Assembly (NCBI RefSeq): GCF_030696885.1
Contig: NZ_JAUYRI010000009.1
Location: forward strand, 1-64,000
Direction of reading: 5' to 3'
DNA: 64,000 nt
Source: Thiobacillus sp.
GTDB lineage: Bacteria > Pseudomonadota > Gammaproteobacteria > Burkholderiales > Thiobacillaceae
The number at the start of each line of letters is the position of its first letter. Position 1 is the stretch's first letter. The notes under the pieces are model-generated. The model searched no databases, had not been told where the DNA came from, and worked only from the letters and a program-made list of their open reading frames with translations. Position numbers and translations under genes: made by a program. Shown here one piece after another: positions 47,845-57,945 of this stretch.

Positions 47845-49449
47845 TCAGAACTCGTCGGCGTGGATGCAGTTGCGGCTGGTGCGCTTGGCCAGATAGAGCG
47901 CCTCGTCGGCGGCCTTGATCAGCGAATCGCTGTTCTGATAAAGCGGGTAGGTGGCGATGCCGCCGCTGACGGTGGCGGAAAAATGGCCGCCGCTGTGCGG
48001 GTGACGAATCTGTGAAAAATCCTGGCGGATGCGATCCATGATGACGAAGGCCTGCTCGGCATCGGTGTGCGGCAGGGCGATCAGGAATTCCTCGCCGCCG
48101 TAGCGGCAGATCACATCCTGTTTTCGCAGCCGCTGCTTAAGCAGCCACGACAGGCTACGGATGACCTGGTCGCCCACCGGGTGGCCATAGCTGTCGTTCA
48201 CTTGCTTGAAGTGATCGATGTCCATCATCACCACCGACAGAAAACCGCCTTCGTGCGCAACGTGGGAAAGCAGCATGTCGAGCGTGTTCTTGCCGCTGGA
48301 ATGGTTGAGCAGGCCGGTCAGGCTGTCGTTGTACATGGTGCGGCGCAGGGCCCGGTAGCGCTCGATCTTGCTCTTGACGATCGCGTTGAGGAACACCGGG
48401 TTGAAAGGCTTGGTGAGGAAATGGTCGCCGCCCAGCCGCATCGCATCCACCTGCAGCGCCACGTTGGTTTCGCCGGACAGGTAGACAATCGGCGTGCTGA
48501 GGAATTCGTCGTGCTGGCGGATGATGCGCGCAGCCTCCACGCCGGTGCAGTTCGGCATGTACATGTCCATCAGGATCAGGTCCGGGTTGAAATGCTTGAG
48601 CGCATTCAGGGTCTGGCGCGGGTCGTTGACGATTTCGGAAACGATCTGATTTTCCTGCAGGGTGCGGTGAATAAGATGGCTGGCCGTCTTCGAGTCTTCC
48701 ACGATCAGCACGCGGAAGGCCTCCTGTTCGTGCCGCTCGTTGAGCTCCAGGATGTGTTCGACGATGGCGTGCGTGGGCATGCCTTCGAGCAGGCAGCTGT
48801 CGCATCCGCCGCGCAGCGCCTGTTGCAGCCGTTCGAAGTCGGAGGGCATGCACAGGCTGATCAATTGCCCCATCGCGAAGCGCTGCCGCAGCGCCTGGAT
48901 GCGGCCGCACCATTCGGCCTCGGGCAGGCTGCGCAGGTCGAGCAGCAGCAGGGGGGCGACACCCGCGGTGTCCGGCAGGGTTTCGCCCCAGGTGGCAAAC
49001 GACGCCTGCATGCCGAAATAGCCGAGCTGCGCCTTCAAATCAGCCCAGGCCGAAGGGTCGTGTCCGATCAGCCAGGCCTGGCCCGACTGCAGGGCCCCGG
49101 TGGTGATGTGGTCCAGGTTCTGGCGCCGGTCGGCCATACCGGCCGTGACTGCGGCGTGGGTCTCTGCCATGCGTGACAGCGCCAGGACGCGCTCGTTCAG
49201 ATCGTTCAGCGCATCCTGCGGCAGCGGGTGTCCGACATCCTTGTTGAACAGCGTCAGCGTCACCTGTTCCAGCTGATGGCTGGCGTGGTGCAGGGCGGTG
49301 ATGCCCTTGTCGATCAGAAACTCGGTAAAGCTGTTGATCGAAACCGCCAGTTCGACAAAGCTCTCGAAAGTCGGTGTGGCCCGATAGCGCTCCCAGGCAT
49401 TCGACAGCGCCTGGTTCTTTTGCAGGAGTTCTTCCGGGGAGCACAGCAT
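47845..49449 (-). CDS. response regulator-diguanylate cyclase
   Basis: REC domain (VLIVEDSKTASHLIHRTL...LILMDMYMPNCTGVEAARII) and GGDEF variant RYGGEEFLIALPHTD. Confidence 0.93.
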   Translation of the reverse strand: MLCSPEELLQKNQALSNAWERYRATPTFESFVELAVSINSFTEFLIDKGITALHHASHQLEQVTLTLFNKDVGHPLPQDALNDLNERVLALSRMAETHAAVTAGMADRRQNLDHITTGALQSGQAWLIGHDPSAWADLKAQLGYFGMQASFATWGETLPDTAGVAPLLLLDLRSLPEAEWCGRIQALRQRFAMGQLISLCMPSDFERLQQALRGGCDSCLLEGMPTHAIVEHILELNERHEQEAFRVLIVEDSKTASHLIHRTLQENQIVSEIVNDPRQTLNALKHFNPDLILMDMYMPNCTGVEAARIIRQHDEFLSTPIVYLSGETNVALQVDAMRLGGDHFLTKPFNPVFLNAIVKSKIERYRALRRTMYNDSLTGLLNHSSGKNTLDMLLSHVAHEGGFLSVVMMDIDHFKQVNDSYGHPVGDQVIRSLSWLLKQRLRKQDVICRYGGEEFLIALPHTDAEQAFVIMDRIRQDFSQIRHPHSGGHFSATVSGGIATYPLYQNSDSLIKAADEALYLAKRTSRNCIHADEF

Positions 49450-49524
49450 GGTGTGTGTGGGCGGGGGACTTTTAGCGTGTCAGGAAAATGTACAGTCGAG
49501 CATCATCATGGCAGAGCGTTCCAT

Positions 49525-50487
49525 TCAGTTTCCGCCTTCGAGTTCCAGCCGCAGATACTGGTTGTAGGCATTCAGCCGGTTGGCTTCGTTGAATGCCGGC
49601 ATGTTGCGGTATTTCGACCAGTCCACTTTTTCGTAGGCTTCCTCGAAGGGAACCAGATTGCGCGCAGGCGGGCCCATCTGGTCGCGCAAAAACTTCAGAT
49701 AGTCACGGGTGAAGACAAGGTCGGCACGCGGCGTCCGCGAGTGCGCGCCGTGGCCCGGCACCAGCACCTTGGGGTTGAGCGCGATCAGCTTGTCGAGCGC
49801 GGCAATCCAGGCCTGGCCGTCGGCGTCGCCGACGAAAGGCACGCGTCCGCGGAATACCAGGTCGCCGGCAAACAGCACGCCGTCCGGCTTGACCATCAGT
49901 GCGAGATCCTCGCTGGAGTGTGCAGGCCCCACATCACGCAGGGCGAAGCGCACGCCGCCCATCTCGAAATCGAGGTCGCCTGCAATAAAGCGATCGGCCT
50001 CTAGCAGCTGCGTGTCCTCATCCACCCAGGGAAAGAGCGCTTCCTTGCGCTGAACCAGACGCTCGGCCGCCCCCTCGGTGCGAGTGGCGCCTTCGGTCGC
50101 CTGGTGCGCCCAGATTTCGGCGCCCAGCGCCTTGAAAACCTGCAGGCCGTAGAAATGGTCGGCATGGTAATGGCTGACGATCACGAGCTTGATCGGCTTC
50201 GAGGTGATCTTGCGGATCAGGCCGACCAGTTTTTCGGCCAGCGGCGGCGAGGCCAGCGTGTCGAACACCACCACGCTGTCGCGCGTGAGGACAAAGCCCG
50301 CGTTCGACATGAACCCTTGGTTCTCGCTGCTGGCCGCGCCCGGCTGGCCCTGCACGAAATAGCTGTGCGTGCCCAGCCGCACCGCTTCCATCGGCACGGT
50401 CGCCTCATTGATCCGGGCGGACGCAGACGCGTGGGCGACGGGCAGCAACGACAGCAGCAGTAGCGTGAACAACAGGCGTAAAGTCAC
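49525..50487 (-). CDS. exported MBL-fold metallo-hydrolase (SoxH-like)
   Basis: VIVSHYHADHFYGLQ, VGPAHSSEDLALMV, LVPGHGAHS; signal peptide. Confidence 0.88.
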   Translation of the reverse strand: MTLRLLFTLLLLSLLPVAHASASARINEATVPMEAVRLGTHSYFVQGQPGAASSENQGFMSNAGFVLTRDSVVVFDTLASPPLAEKLVGLIRKITSKPIKLVIVSHYHADHFYGLQVFKALGAEIWAHQATEGATRTEGAAERLVQRKEALFPWVDEDTQLLEADRFIAGDLDFEMGGVRFALRDVGPAHSSEDLALMVKPDGVLFAGDLVFRGRVPFVGDADGQAWIAALDKLIALNPKVLVPGHGAHSRTPRADLVFTRDYLKFLRDQMGPPARNLVPFEEAYEKVDWSKYRNMPAFNEANRLNAYNQYLRLELEGGN

Positions 50488-50633
50488 AAGGCGGCTCCAG
50501 AATCACCCGCAATTATAACCGTTCGGCATGCAGGGCCCGGAACCGCCGCTGTATCGAGCGCATCCGCCGCACGGCACCGTCGAGGCCGACGCCCGGCTGT
50601 GGTATCTTCGCCGCTGGAAGAAGGGGGTCATGC

Positions 50634-51161
50634 GTGCTCAAGAAACAGTGGCCGGCGTTCGTGCTGGCGTTCATCCTTCCGCTGCTGGCGGTGTACTGGT
50701 GGTGGGGCGGCTTCAATGCTGTCAGCGTGAGCGAAACCGAAGCCGGACCCTACCGTTACGCCTACCTCGAATACGAGGGACCGATCAACAACGCCCGCAA
50801 GACGCAGCGCAAGGCGCTGGATGAATTCAATGCGGCCAAAGTGACGGCGGGCGACACCTTCAGCGTGATCCTCACGGATCCGCGTGCTGCCAACGGCAGC
50901 GTGCGTGCGCAGCTGGGCTACATGCTGGCGGAGGACGCCCCGCTTCCGGATGGCCTCAAGGAAGGGCGTATCGAACGTCGCCCGGTGTACGCCGTCGAAG
51001 TGAATGCAGCGGTTCTGCTGGCGCCGTCCCGGGCCTACCAGGCCTTGTCCGACAATCTGCAAACGCGCGGACAGGACATCGTCATGCCGACGATGGAGCG
51101 TTATCGGCCATCAGGGAAAATTGGCCGGGTCGGCACCTTTACCCTGGAGATGAATCGCTGA
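50634..51161 (+). CDS. membrane-anchored GyrI-like small-molecule-binding domain protein
   Basis: N-terminal TM; AGPYRYAYLEYEGPINNARKTQ...RIERRPVYAVEVN. Confidence 0.6.
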   Translation: MLKKQWPAFVLAFILPLLAVYWWWGGFNAVSVSETEAGPYRYAYLEYEGPINNARKTQRKALDEFNAAKVTAGDTFSVILTDPRAANGSVRAQLGYMLAEDAPLPDGLKEGRIERRPVYAVEVNAAVLLAPSRAYQALSDNLQTRGQDIVMPTMERYRPSGKIGRVGTFTLEMNR

Positions 51162-52075
51162 TGGCTTTCTTTTCCGTTCTGACCGCAGTGGCCCTCGAGC
51201 ACCTGCGTCCGCTGCGGCAGCCGCTGCCGCATTACCAGCACTATTCCCGCTTCACCCAGTTCCTCGAACGCCGCTTCAATGCCGGCGAATACAGCCACGG
51301 CGCCATCGCCTGGGCGCTGGCCATGCTGCCGCTGCTGGCCGTCGTGTGGGGAGTGTTTGCCCTGCTCGAGGGCATCAGCCCGGTGCTGGGCTGGATATGG
51401 AATGTGGCGGTGCTGTATTTCACCCTCGGCTTCAAGTATTTCAGCGACTCCGCCGAGCAGATTGCGCGCCAGCTGCGCGCCGGCGAGCTCGACGCCGCGC
51501 GCGAAAAACTGGCGGCCTGGCGCGGCGGCGATACGCAACAGTTCAGCGTCGACGACCTGACGCGCGTCACCATCGAGCAGGTGATGGCGGCAAGCCACCG
51601 GCAGATGTTCGGCGTGCTGTTCTGGTTTGTGCTGCTGGCGTCGCTCGGTCCGGTCGGCGCCGTGCTGTTTCGTGCCGCGTCGATCCTGTCGCGCCGCTGG
51701 ACGGTCAGTCGTGGTCGTTTCGGTGCGTTTGCGCAGCGGGCGTTTCATGTCATCAACTGGGTGCCGGCGCGGCTGACGGCGCTGACCTACGCCATTGCCG
51801 GCAACTTCGAAGACGCGACCTTCTGCTGGCGCACCCAGGCGGATGCCTGGCCGGAAACGGAAGAGGGCGTGGTGATTGCCGCCGGTGCCGGCGCCATGGG
51901 CGTCAAGCTGGGGCAAAGCGTCAGCGTCGGCGACGAGACGGTATGGCGTCCCGACCTCGGCACCGGCCAGGCACCGGATCACGATTGCATCGATAGCGCC
52001 GTCAGCATGATCTGGCGTGGCCTGGTGATCTGGCTCGCGGCCGGACTGCTGATCGTTGTCGCCGGCTGGATCTGA
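51161..52075 (+). CDS. CobD/CbiB (AmpE-like) family membrane protein
   Basis: TM topology; FTQFLERRFNAGEYSHGAIAW, FRAASILSRRW, VPARLTALTYAIAGNFEDATFCWRTQA. Confidence 0.8.
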   Translation: MAFFSVLTAVALEHLRPLRQPLPHYQHYSRFTQFLERRFNAGEYSHGAIAWALAMLPLLAVVWGVFALLEGISPVLGWIWNVAVLYFTLGFKYFSDSAEQIARQLRAGELDAAREKLAAWRGGDTQQFSVDDLTRVTIEQVMAASHRQMFGVLFWFVLLASLGPVGAVLFRAASILSRRWTVSRGRFGAFAQRAFHVINWVPARLTALTYAIAGNFEDATFCWRTQADAWPETEEGVVIAAGAGAMGVKLGQSVSVGDETVWRPDLGTGQAPDHDCIDSAVSMIWRGLVIWLAAGLLIVVAGWI

Positions 52076-52084
52076 TTTTTCTTC

Positions 52085-53323
52085 ATGCTCAACGCGCTGT
52101 GGATCGGCTTCATCCTTGTCGCCTTCCTGATCGCGTCCTTCAAGCTGCTGGTCCTCGGCGATGCCGACATTTTCGCCGCGTTGGTCAGGGCGCTGTTCGA
52201 CAGCAGCAAGACCGCATTTGAAATCGCGCTCGGCCTTACCGGCGTGATGGCGCTGTGGCTGGGGGTGATGAAAATCGGTGAGCGCGCCGGCATGCTGGAC
52301 ATCCTCACCCGCGGCCTGGCGCCGCTGTTCCGCCGCCTGTTTCCAGACGTGCCGCCCAACCATCCCGCGCTCGGCGCGATGACCATGAACATGGGCGCCA
52401 ACATGCTGGGGCTCGATAACGCCGCGACCCCGCTTGGCATCAAGGCGATGCAGGAACTGCAGACGCTCAATCCTTCGAAGGACACCGCGAGCGACGCGCA
52501 AATCCTCTTTCTGGTCATCAACACCGCGTCGGTCACGCTGCTGCCGGTCACCATTTTCACCTACCGCGCGCAGCTCGGCGCGGCCGACCCGACCGACGTG
52601 TTCATACCGCTGCTGATCACCACCTATATCGGCACCCTGGTCGGCCTGTTCGTCACCGGATTTTTCCAGAAGCTGCACCTGTGGAACCGCGTCACGCTGG
52701 CCTATCTCGGCGGCGCCACGCTGCTGGTCGGCGGCATGGTGGTGTATTTCGGCAGCCTCGATGCCGCCGAGATGACGCGGCAGTCGTCGATACTCAGCAA
52801 CGTGCTGCTGTTCGGCATCGTCGCCACCTTTCTGCTGATGGCGGTGCGGCGGCGGGTGAATGCCTACGAGGCCTTCATCGAAGGGGCGAAGGACGGCTTT
52901 CACACGGCCGTCACCATCATTCCGTATCTTGTCGCGATGCTGGTGGCGATCGCGGTGTTCCGCGCCAGCGGCGCGCTTGAGCTGCTGATGGGTGCGGCGC
53001 GCAGCGCGGTGCTGGGGCTGGGTTTCGACGCGCGCTGGATCGACGGCCTGCCGACCGCACTGATGAAACCGTTTTCCGGAAGCGGCGCGCGTGCCATGAT
53101 GATCGACACCATGCAGACGCACGGCGCGGACTCGTTCGCCGGACGGCTGGCGTCGATCGTGCAGGGCAGCACCGAGACGACTTTCTACGTGCTGGCGGTG
53201 TATTTTGGCGCGGTCGGCATCAAGCGCGTGCGTCACGCCGTCGCCTGCGGACTGATCGCCGACGTCGCCGGCATTTTGGCAGCCATCGGCATGGCCTATC
53301 TGTTTTTTGGTGCAATCGCATGA
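52085..53323 (+). CDS. nucleoside-recognition (SpmA-SpmB fused) membrane protein
   Basis: GLTGVMALWLGVMKIGERAGMLDILTRGLAPLFRRLFPDVPPNHPALGAMTMNMGANMLGLDNAATPLGIKAMQELQ ... QGSTETTFYVLAVYFGAVGIKRVRHAVACGLIADVAG. Confidence 0.93.
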   Translation: MLNALWIGFILVAFLIASFKLLVLGDADIFAALVRALFDSSKTAFEIALGLTGVMALWLGVMKIGERAGMLDILTRGLAPLFRRLFPDVPPNHPALGAMTMNMGANMLGLDNAATPLGIKAMQELQTLNPSKDTASDAQILFLVINTASVTLLPVTIFTYRAQLGAADPTDVFIPLLITTYIGTLVGLFVTGFFQKLHLWNRVTLAYLGGATLLVGGMVVYFGSLDAAEMTRQSSILSNVLLFGIVATFLLMAVRRRVNAYEAFIEGAKDGFHTAVTIIPYLVAMLVAIAVFRASGALELLMGAARSAVLGLGFDARWIDGLPTALMKPFSGSGARAMMIDTMQTHGADSFAGRLASIVQGSTETTFYVLAVYFGAVGIKRVRHAVACGLIADVAGILAAIGMAYLFFGAIA

Positions 53324-54789
53324 AGACGTACGACACACTCGCCGCCGTTGACCTGGGCTCCAACTCCTTTCGCCTCGAGGTTGCGAGGGTGGCGGGCGAC
53401 CAGCTGTATCCGCTCGATTCGCTGAAGGAAACCGTGCGCCTGGCCGGTGGATTGGACGACGACAAGAAACTCGACGACGACACGCAGGAGCGCGCGCTGG
53501 CCTGCCTGCAGCGTTTCGGCGAACGCCTGCGCGGTCTGTCTCCCGAGGCGATCCGCTGCGTCGGTACCTCGGCGCTGCGTATTGCCCGCAATGCCGATGC
53601 CTTCCTGCGCAAGGCCGAGGCCGCGCTCGGCCACCCGATCGAGATCGTCGCCGGGCGCGAAGAGGCGCGGCTGATCTATCTCGGCGTTGCACATTCGTTG
53701 CCGGCCTCGCCCGACCGCCGGTTGGTGGTCGACATCGGCGGCGGCTCGACCGAATGCATCATCGGCCATGGCCTGAAGCCGCACGAACGCGAAAGCCTGC
53801 ACATGGGCTGCGTCAATTTTTCCAAACGCTTCTTCGCCGACGGCGTCATCGACAAGGCCGCGCTGAAGGCCGCCGAGATGAGCGCGCGGGTCGAAGTCGA
53901 AGCCGTCGCGCGCGCGTTTTCCAAAGCCAACTGGCAGCAGGCGGTGGGTTCCAGCGGCACCGCGCGGGCATTGCGCGAAATCCTCGAACAGAACGGCTGG
54001 TCGGCGCGCGGCATCACTGCCGACGGCCTGGCCCAGCTGCGCAGCCAGATGATCAAGGCCGGACACATTGATGCACTGGAGCTTGCCGGCCTTGCGCGCG
54101 ACCGCCGCCCGGTCATCGCCGGCGGTTTCGCCATCATGGCCGGCCTGTTCGCCGAGCTCGGCATCGAGCAGATGGACGTTGCCGAAACCGCGATGCGGGA
54201 GGGCATCCTCTACGATCTGCTCGGCCGTTTCCATCGGGAAGACATGCGCGAGGCGACGGTGGATGAATTCATGCGCCGCTACCATATCGACAGCCAGCAG
54301 GCCGTGCGCGTCAAACGTGTCGCGCTGACGCTACTGGCCGCGGCCGGCGGCGGCGACGAGCACGACGAACGCTTTCTCGACTGGGCCGCGCGGCTGCATG
54401 AAATCGGGCTCATGGTGTCGCACGGCGGCTACCATCGCCACTCCGGCTACATCCTGGAAAACGCCGACATGCCCGGCTTCTCGCGCACCGAGCAGGCGCG
54501 TCTGGCGCTGCTGGCGCGCGCCCAGCGCGGCGCGCTGACCAAGCTGTCGAGCTTTGATGGGGTGGCGGACCCCGACCGCCGCCTGGTGTGGCTGCTACGG
54601 CAGGCCGTCATTTTCTGCCGCAACCGTGCCGAGCCCAAACTGCCCGAGATGAAGACGGAAATCGGTACCAAGCGTTTTCGCCTGACGCTGCCCGAAGGCT
54701 GGCTCGAAAGCCACCCGCTCACCCAGCGGGCGCTGGAGGAGGAGGCTGTGTATTGGCATGCGGTGGGGGTGAAGTACAGCTTCGGCTAG
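53320..54789 (+). CDS. ppx: exopolyphosphatase
   Basis: AAVDLGSNSFRLEVARV, VGTSALRIARNADAFL, VVDIGGGSTECIIG. Confidence 0.95.
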   Translation: MKTYDTLAAVDLGSNSFRLEVARVAGDQLYPLDSLKETVRLAGGLDDDKKLDDDTQERALACLQRFGERLRGLSPEAIRCVGTSALRIARNADAFLRKAEAALGHPIEIVAGREEARLIYLGVAHSLPASPDRRLVVDIGGGSTECIIGHGLKPHERESLHMGCVNFSKRFFADGVIDKAALKAAEMSARVEVEAVARAFSKANWQQAVGSSGTARALREILEQNGWSARGITADGLAQLRSQMIKAGHIDALELAGLARDRRPVIAGGFAIMAGLFAELGIEQMDVAETAMREGILYDLLGRFHREDMREATVDEFMRRYHIDSQQAVRVKRVALTLLAAAGGGDEHDERFLDWAARLHEIGLMVSHGGYHRHSGYILENADMPGFSRTEQARLALLARAQRGALTKLSSFDGVADPDRRLVWLLRQAVIFCRNRAEPKLPEMKTEIGTKRFRLTLPEGWLESHPLTQRALEEEAVYWHAVGVKYSFG

Positions 54790-54965
54790 TGTCGCGAATC
54801 AGAAATAGCGGGACAAATAAAACGGATGGATTTTTTCGCAGGGCAAGGCGCGAGGAGGCGACATAGCCCGGTCTATGGCAACGACGCGTAACGCCGCCAT
54901 ATGGAATAAGATGGCGGAAAAAGACACCGTTTTATGTTTCGATATTTCTGATTCGCGACACTAGC
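54785..54965. mobile_element. MITE-like nonautonomous element
   Basis: 23-bp perfect terminal inverted repeats GCTAGTGTCGCGAATCAGAAATA (54785-54807) and TATTTCTGATTCGCGACACTAGC (54943-54965), CTAG at both ends, about 180 bp, no ORF. Confidence 0.75.
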
Positions 54966-54980
54966 GTGCCGGGCTGAAGC

Positions 54981-55922
54981 CTACTTGTTGTAGGTGCTGA
55001 TGCAGTCCTTCAATGCGTCGACGTTGCGCGTATCGAGCGTGCAGTTGCGCGGCTTGGGGGCGCTGCCGTCGCTGCGGCGGCTTGCGGCGGGTCCGTCTTT
55101 TGGCGCACTGGGCGCGGCCGCCTCGACCTGGCGTGCGGCCACCTGTTTTTCCTCCGCCATGCCCACCTGTCTTTGGGTGCTGGCGGGACCGACGTGCTCG
55201 ACCAGCGTGGCCGCCAGCTTTTCCTCGGCTTCGATGCGTGCGGCCTGTGCTTCGTCCAGTGCCTTGCGGGCTTCGGCATGCGATTGGGCGTTCTCCGTCA
55301 GTGACGATTCCAGGCGCCGGCCTTCGGCAACTTGCTGTCCGACCAGGCTTTCGAGCAGGGCATAGGATTCGGCGGTGGACGTCGTGTATTCGATGAAAGC
55401 GGCGGCGAGCTTTTTTTCCGTCTCGACGCGGCGGGCCTGTTCGGCCTCGAACGCCTTCACGATTTCGGCGCTGGGCCGGCTTTTTTCCGCAAGCGCTGTA
55501 TCCAGGCGCTGGCTTTCCTGAAGCAAGGCACCGAGTTGTTTCTGGAACTGGGTATAGGCGAGCGCACCGCCCGCGAGACCGCCCATCAACACCAGGCTGA
55601 GGTAGACCAGGGCTGCTCGCAGGCGGCGCTTGGGCTTGGGTGGTGCTTCGGCCGCCGCTGCGGCCGGCTCCTCGCGATCCCGCGTCCGGTCACGCCGTGC
55701 GCCGGCACGGTCGTCATCCTGCGCCTCGGCCGGCGCGCCGCAGACTTTGGTGCGCAGTCGCTGCAGCCGTGCAATTTTCGCGTCGAGCACAGCCGCAACC
55801 CTGACACGCACCCGGGTCATCAGGGCGCGCTTGGCATGGGCCGCCACGGATTCTTCCGTGGTCTGCGCACCGTCCGGTGTTCGGGAGGATGGGCGCGTTT
55901 CGGGCTGGGGCGACGTGTTCAA
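54981..55922 (-). CDS. single-TM coiled-coil protein with internal repeat
   Basis: RAALVYLSLVLMGGLAGGALAYTQF TM followed by duplicated coiled-coil segments. Confidence 0.65.
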   Translation of the reverse strand: MNTSPQPETRPSSRTPDGAQTTEESVAAHAKRALMTRVRVRVAAVLDAKIARLQRLRTKVCGAPAEAQDDDRAGARRDRTRDREEPAAAAAEAPPKPKRRLRAALVYLSLVLMGGLAGGALAYTQFQKQLGALLQESQRLDTALAEKSRPSAEIVKAFEAEQARRVETEKKLAAAFIEYTTSTAESYALLESLVGQQVAEGRRLESSLTENAQSHAEARKALDEAQAARIEAEEKLAATLVEHVGPASTQRQVGMAEEKQVAARQVEAAAPSAPKDGPAASRRSDGSAPKPRNCTLDTRNVDALKDCISTYNK

Positions 55923-56127
55923 ACGGTTCTCACGGGATAGGCACTTACAGGTGATATCGGCCCGTGCGCCGAATAGTTAATGGCAAAACCGCATGCAGGC
56001 GAGCTTTTCCGCTGATTTGGCCCGGTTTTGGCGCGCGCCGCAGTCATTTGACGTGGCCCCATGCCCAGGACCACACGTCAAAATGCCGCGGTCCGCCGAA
56101 GGGCGCACGCAGGGCGGTCTGTGCGAC

Positions 56128-57231
56128 TTACGCTTCAGGCGCCGCCGCGGGCGCGTCGGGGATCGAGTCGATATGCAGCGTCTGCGTTGGGAAGGCGATC
56201 TCGGCACCGTGGCCACGGATGATGTCGGCGATTTTCAGCAGCACGTCCTGCTTGACTTCGTGGTAGTGCACCCATTGCACGGTGCGGGTAAAGGTGTAGA
56301 TGAAGAAATTCAGCGAGGAGACCCCGAATTCGTTGAAATTGACGATCAGCGTGGCGTCGGCATCGATCTCGGGATGCGCCTGCAGCATGGTCTTCACGTC
56401 CTCGACGATGACGGGCAGTTTGTCGAGGTCGGCGTAGCGGATGCCGATGGTTTCCCGGATGCGCCGGTTGGTCATGCGGGTGGGGTTTTCCACCACGATG
56501 GTGGTGAACAGCGCATTCGGCACATAGATCGGATTCTTGTTGAAGGCGCGCACGCGGGTGTGGCGCCAGCCGATGTATTCGACTGTGCCCTCGATCTCCT
56601 TGTCGGGCGAACGGATCCATTCGCCCACCACGAACGGTCGATCCAGGTAAATGGTCAGGCCGCCGAAGAAGTTGGCCAGCATGTCCTTGGCGGCAAAGCC
56701 CACCGCGATGCCGCCGATGCCGCCGAAGGCGAGCACGCCGGCGATGCTGAACCCCAGGTTCTGGACAATCACGAGGAAAGCCAGCACCAGGACGATGACC
56801 CGCCCCAGCTTGGACAGCGCATCCACCGTGGTGAAGTCGATGCCCTGGCCGACGGCTTCGGTGCGCGCCAGCAGGCCGTGCGAGGCGTTGCGTATCAGCC
56901 GCAGCAGGAACCAGGCGAACGCGAGGATGATCAGCGTGTCGCGCACCGGATCGACGTAGGTGGGCAGTTCCACGCCGCGGTGCTGGTAGATGATCGTGAG
57001 GGCATAGGCCGTGCCAGCCACCCACAGGATGAAGGTGAGCGGCTTGCGCATCGCCTTGAAAAGCGCGTCGTCCCAGACCGCCGCAGTGCGCGAGGCCAGT
57101 TTTTCGATATGGCGCAGCAGGTAGTAGGCGCCAATATTCAGCGCGATGACGGCGGCGATGATCGCCATCACTTCGGGGATCCAGGGATGGGCCAGCGAGG
57201 GCAGGCCTAGATGTTGCGCGAGTTCTTTCAT
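56128..57231 (-). CDS. MscS family mechanosensitive ion channel
   Basis: VLAFGGIGGIAVGFAAKDMLANFFGGLTIYLDRPFVVGEWI, GTVEYIGWRHTRVRAFNKNPIYVPNALF. Confidence 0.95.
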   Translation of the reverse strand: MKELAQHLGLPSLAHPWIPEVMAIIAAVIALNIGAYYLLRHIEKLASRTAAVWDDALFKAMRKPLTFILWVAGTAYALTIIYQHRGVELPTYVDPVRDTLIILAFAWFLLRLIRNASHGLLARTEAVGQGIDFTTVDALSKLGRVIVLVLAFLVIVQNLGFSIAGVLAFGGIGGIAVGFAAKDMLANFFGGLTIYLDRPFVVGEWIRSPDKEIEGTVEYIGWRHTRVRAFNKNPIYVPNALFTTIVVENPTRMTNRRIRETIGIRYADLDKLPVIVEDVKTMLQAHPEIDADATLIVNFNEFGVSSLNFFIYTFTRTVQWVHYHEVKQDVLLKIADIIRGHGAEIAFPTQTLHIDSIPDAPAAAPEA

Positions 57232-57459
57232 GGGTGAATGCGGACAGAAATTCGGGGGCGGTGTGCCCCGATTCTAAGCGCAAAGCCGCTGGGCGCCGAT
57301 TTGACGCCGTGTTTCAGTAGCCGACGATCCGGCGCATCCAGGAACAGGCTGCCCGTGCCACAGTAACAAGACAGCGCGCATCGATGTCTCCGGGAGGAAA
57401 CAGCCAATTGCGCCGGGGCGGGCAGGCTTGCAACGCGGAAACGCGCGGGTGCCGCGCGT

Positions 57460-57945
57460 CTATTTCAGGACGCGCGCGCGACGCCCGATCTGGGTTCCAT
57501 TCGGTGTGACCGGGCTTTCCGGGATCGACAGGAAGTGCGGCCTCGTGCTGCTCGCCATGGCCGGAATCATGGCCTGCGCGTGCACGGCAAAACGAGTCAG
57601 CGCCGCGCATTTTTCGAGGCAGGCACAGCGTCGGTCGTCGATCAGCCGGGATACCGTGACCGCGAGGGCATCGCATGCATTGGTCAGCCGCTCGAAGCCG
57701 GCTGCGCAAGCACACTCGCGCAAGCGGATCAGCGTCAGGGCATAGTCGGTAATCGCGTCCTGGGTCAGCGCGGCGGGATGCGCAAAACAGGGACTGGCAG
57801 CGGTACGGGTCAGTGCGGCCAGGGCATCGTTCACCGCCGCTGCAGCCCAGTTTTCAGGCGCACCGGGTGCCGGTTTTCGCCCCGGCGTTCTGGCGATCGT
57901 CGTGCGGATGTGCGGCTGGGGCTGCGGAACGTTCATGCTGCGCAT
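57460..57945 (-). CDS. hypothetical protein
   Basis: Open frame with AT-rich promoter-like region upstream; no family recognised. Confidence 0.45.
   Translation of the reverse strand: MRSMNVPQPQPHIRTTIARTPGRKPAPGAPENWAAAAVNDALAALTRTAASPCFAHPAALTQDAITDYALTLIRLRECACAAGFERLTNACDALAVTVSRLIDDRRCACLEKCAALTRFAVHAQAMIPAMASSTRPHFLSIPESPVTPNGTQIGRRARVLK

Noticed and set aside
51101-53692. 863-aa minus-strand ORF opposite CobD/SpmAB genes
   Set aside because: Low-complexity Arg/Gln/His/Gly-rich translation opposite well-supported plus-strand genes; GC-rich antisense shadow ORF
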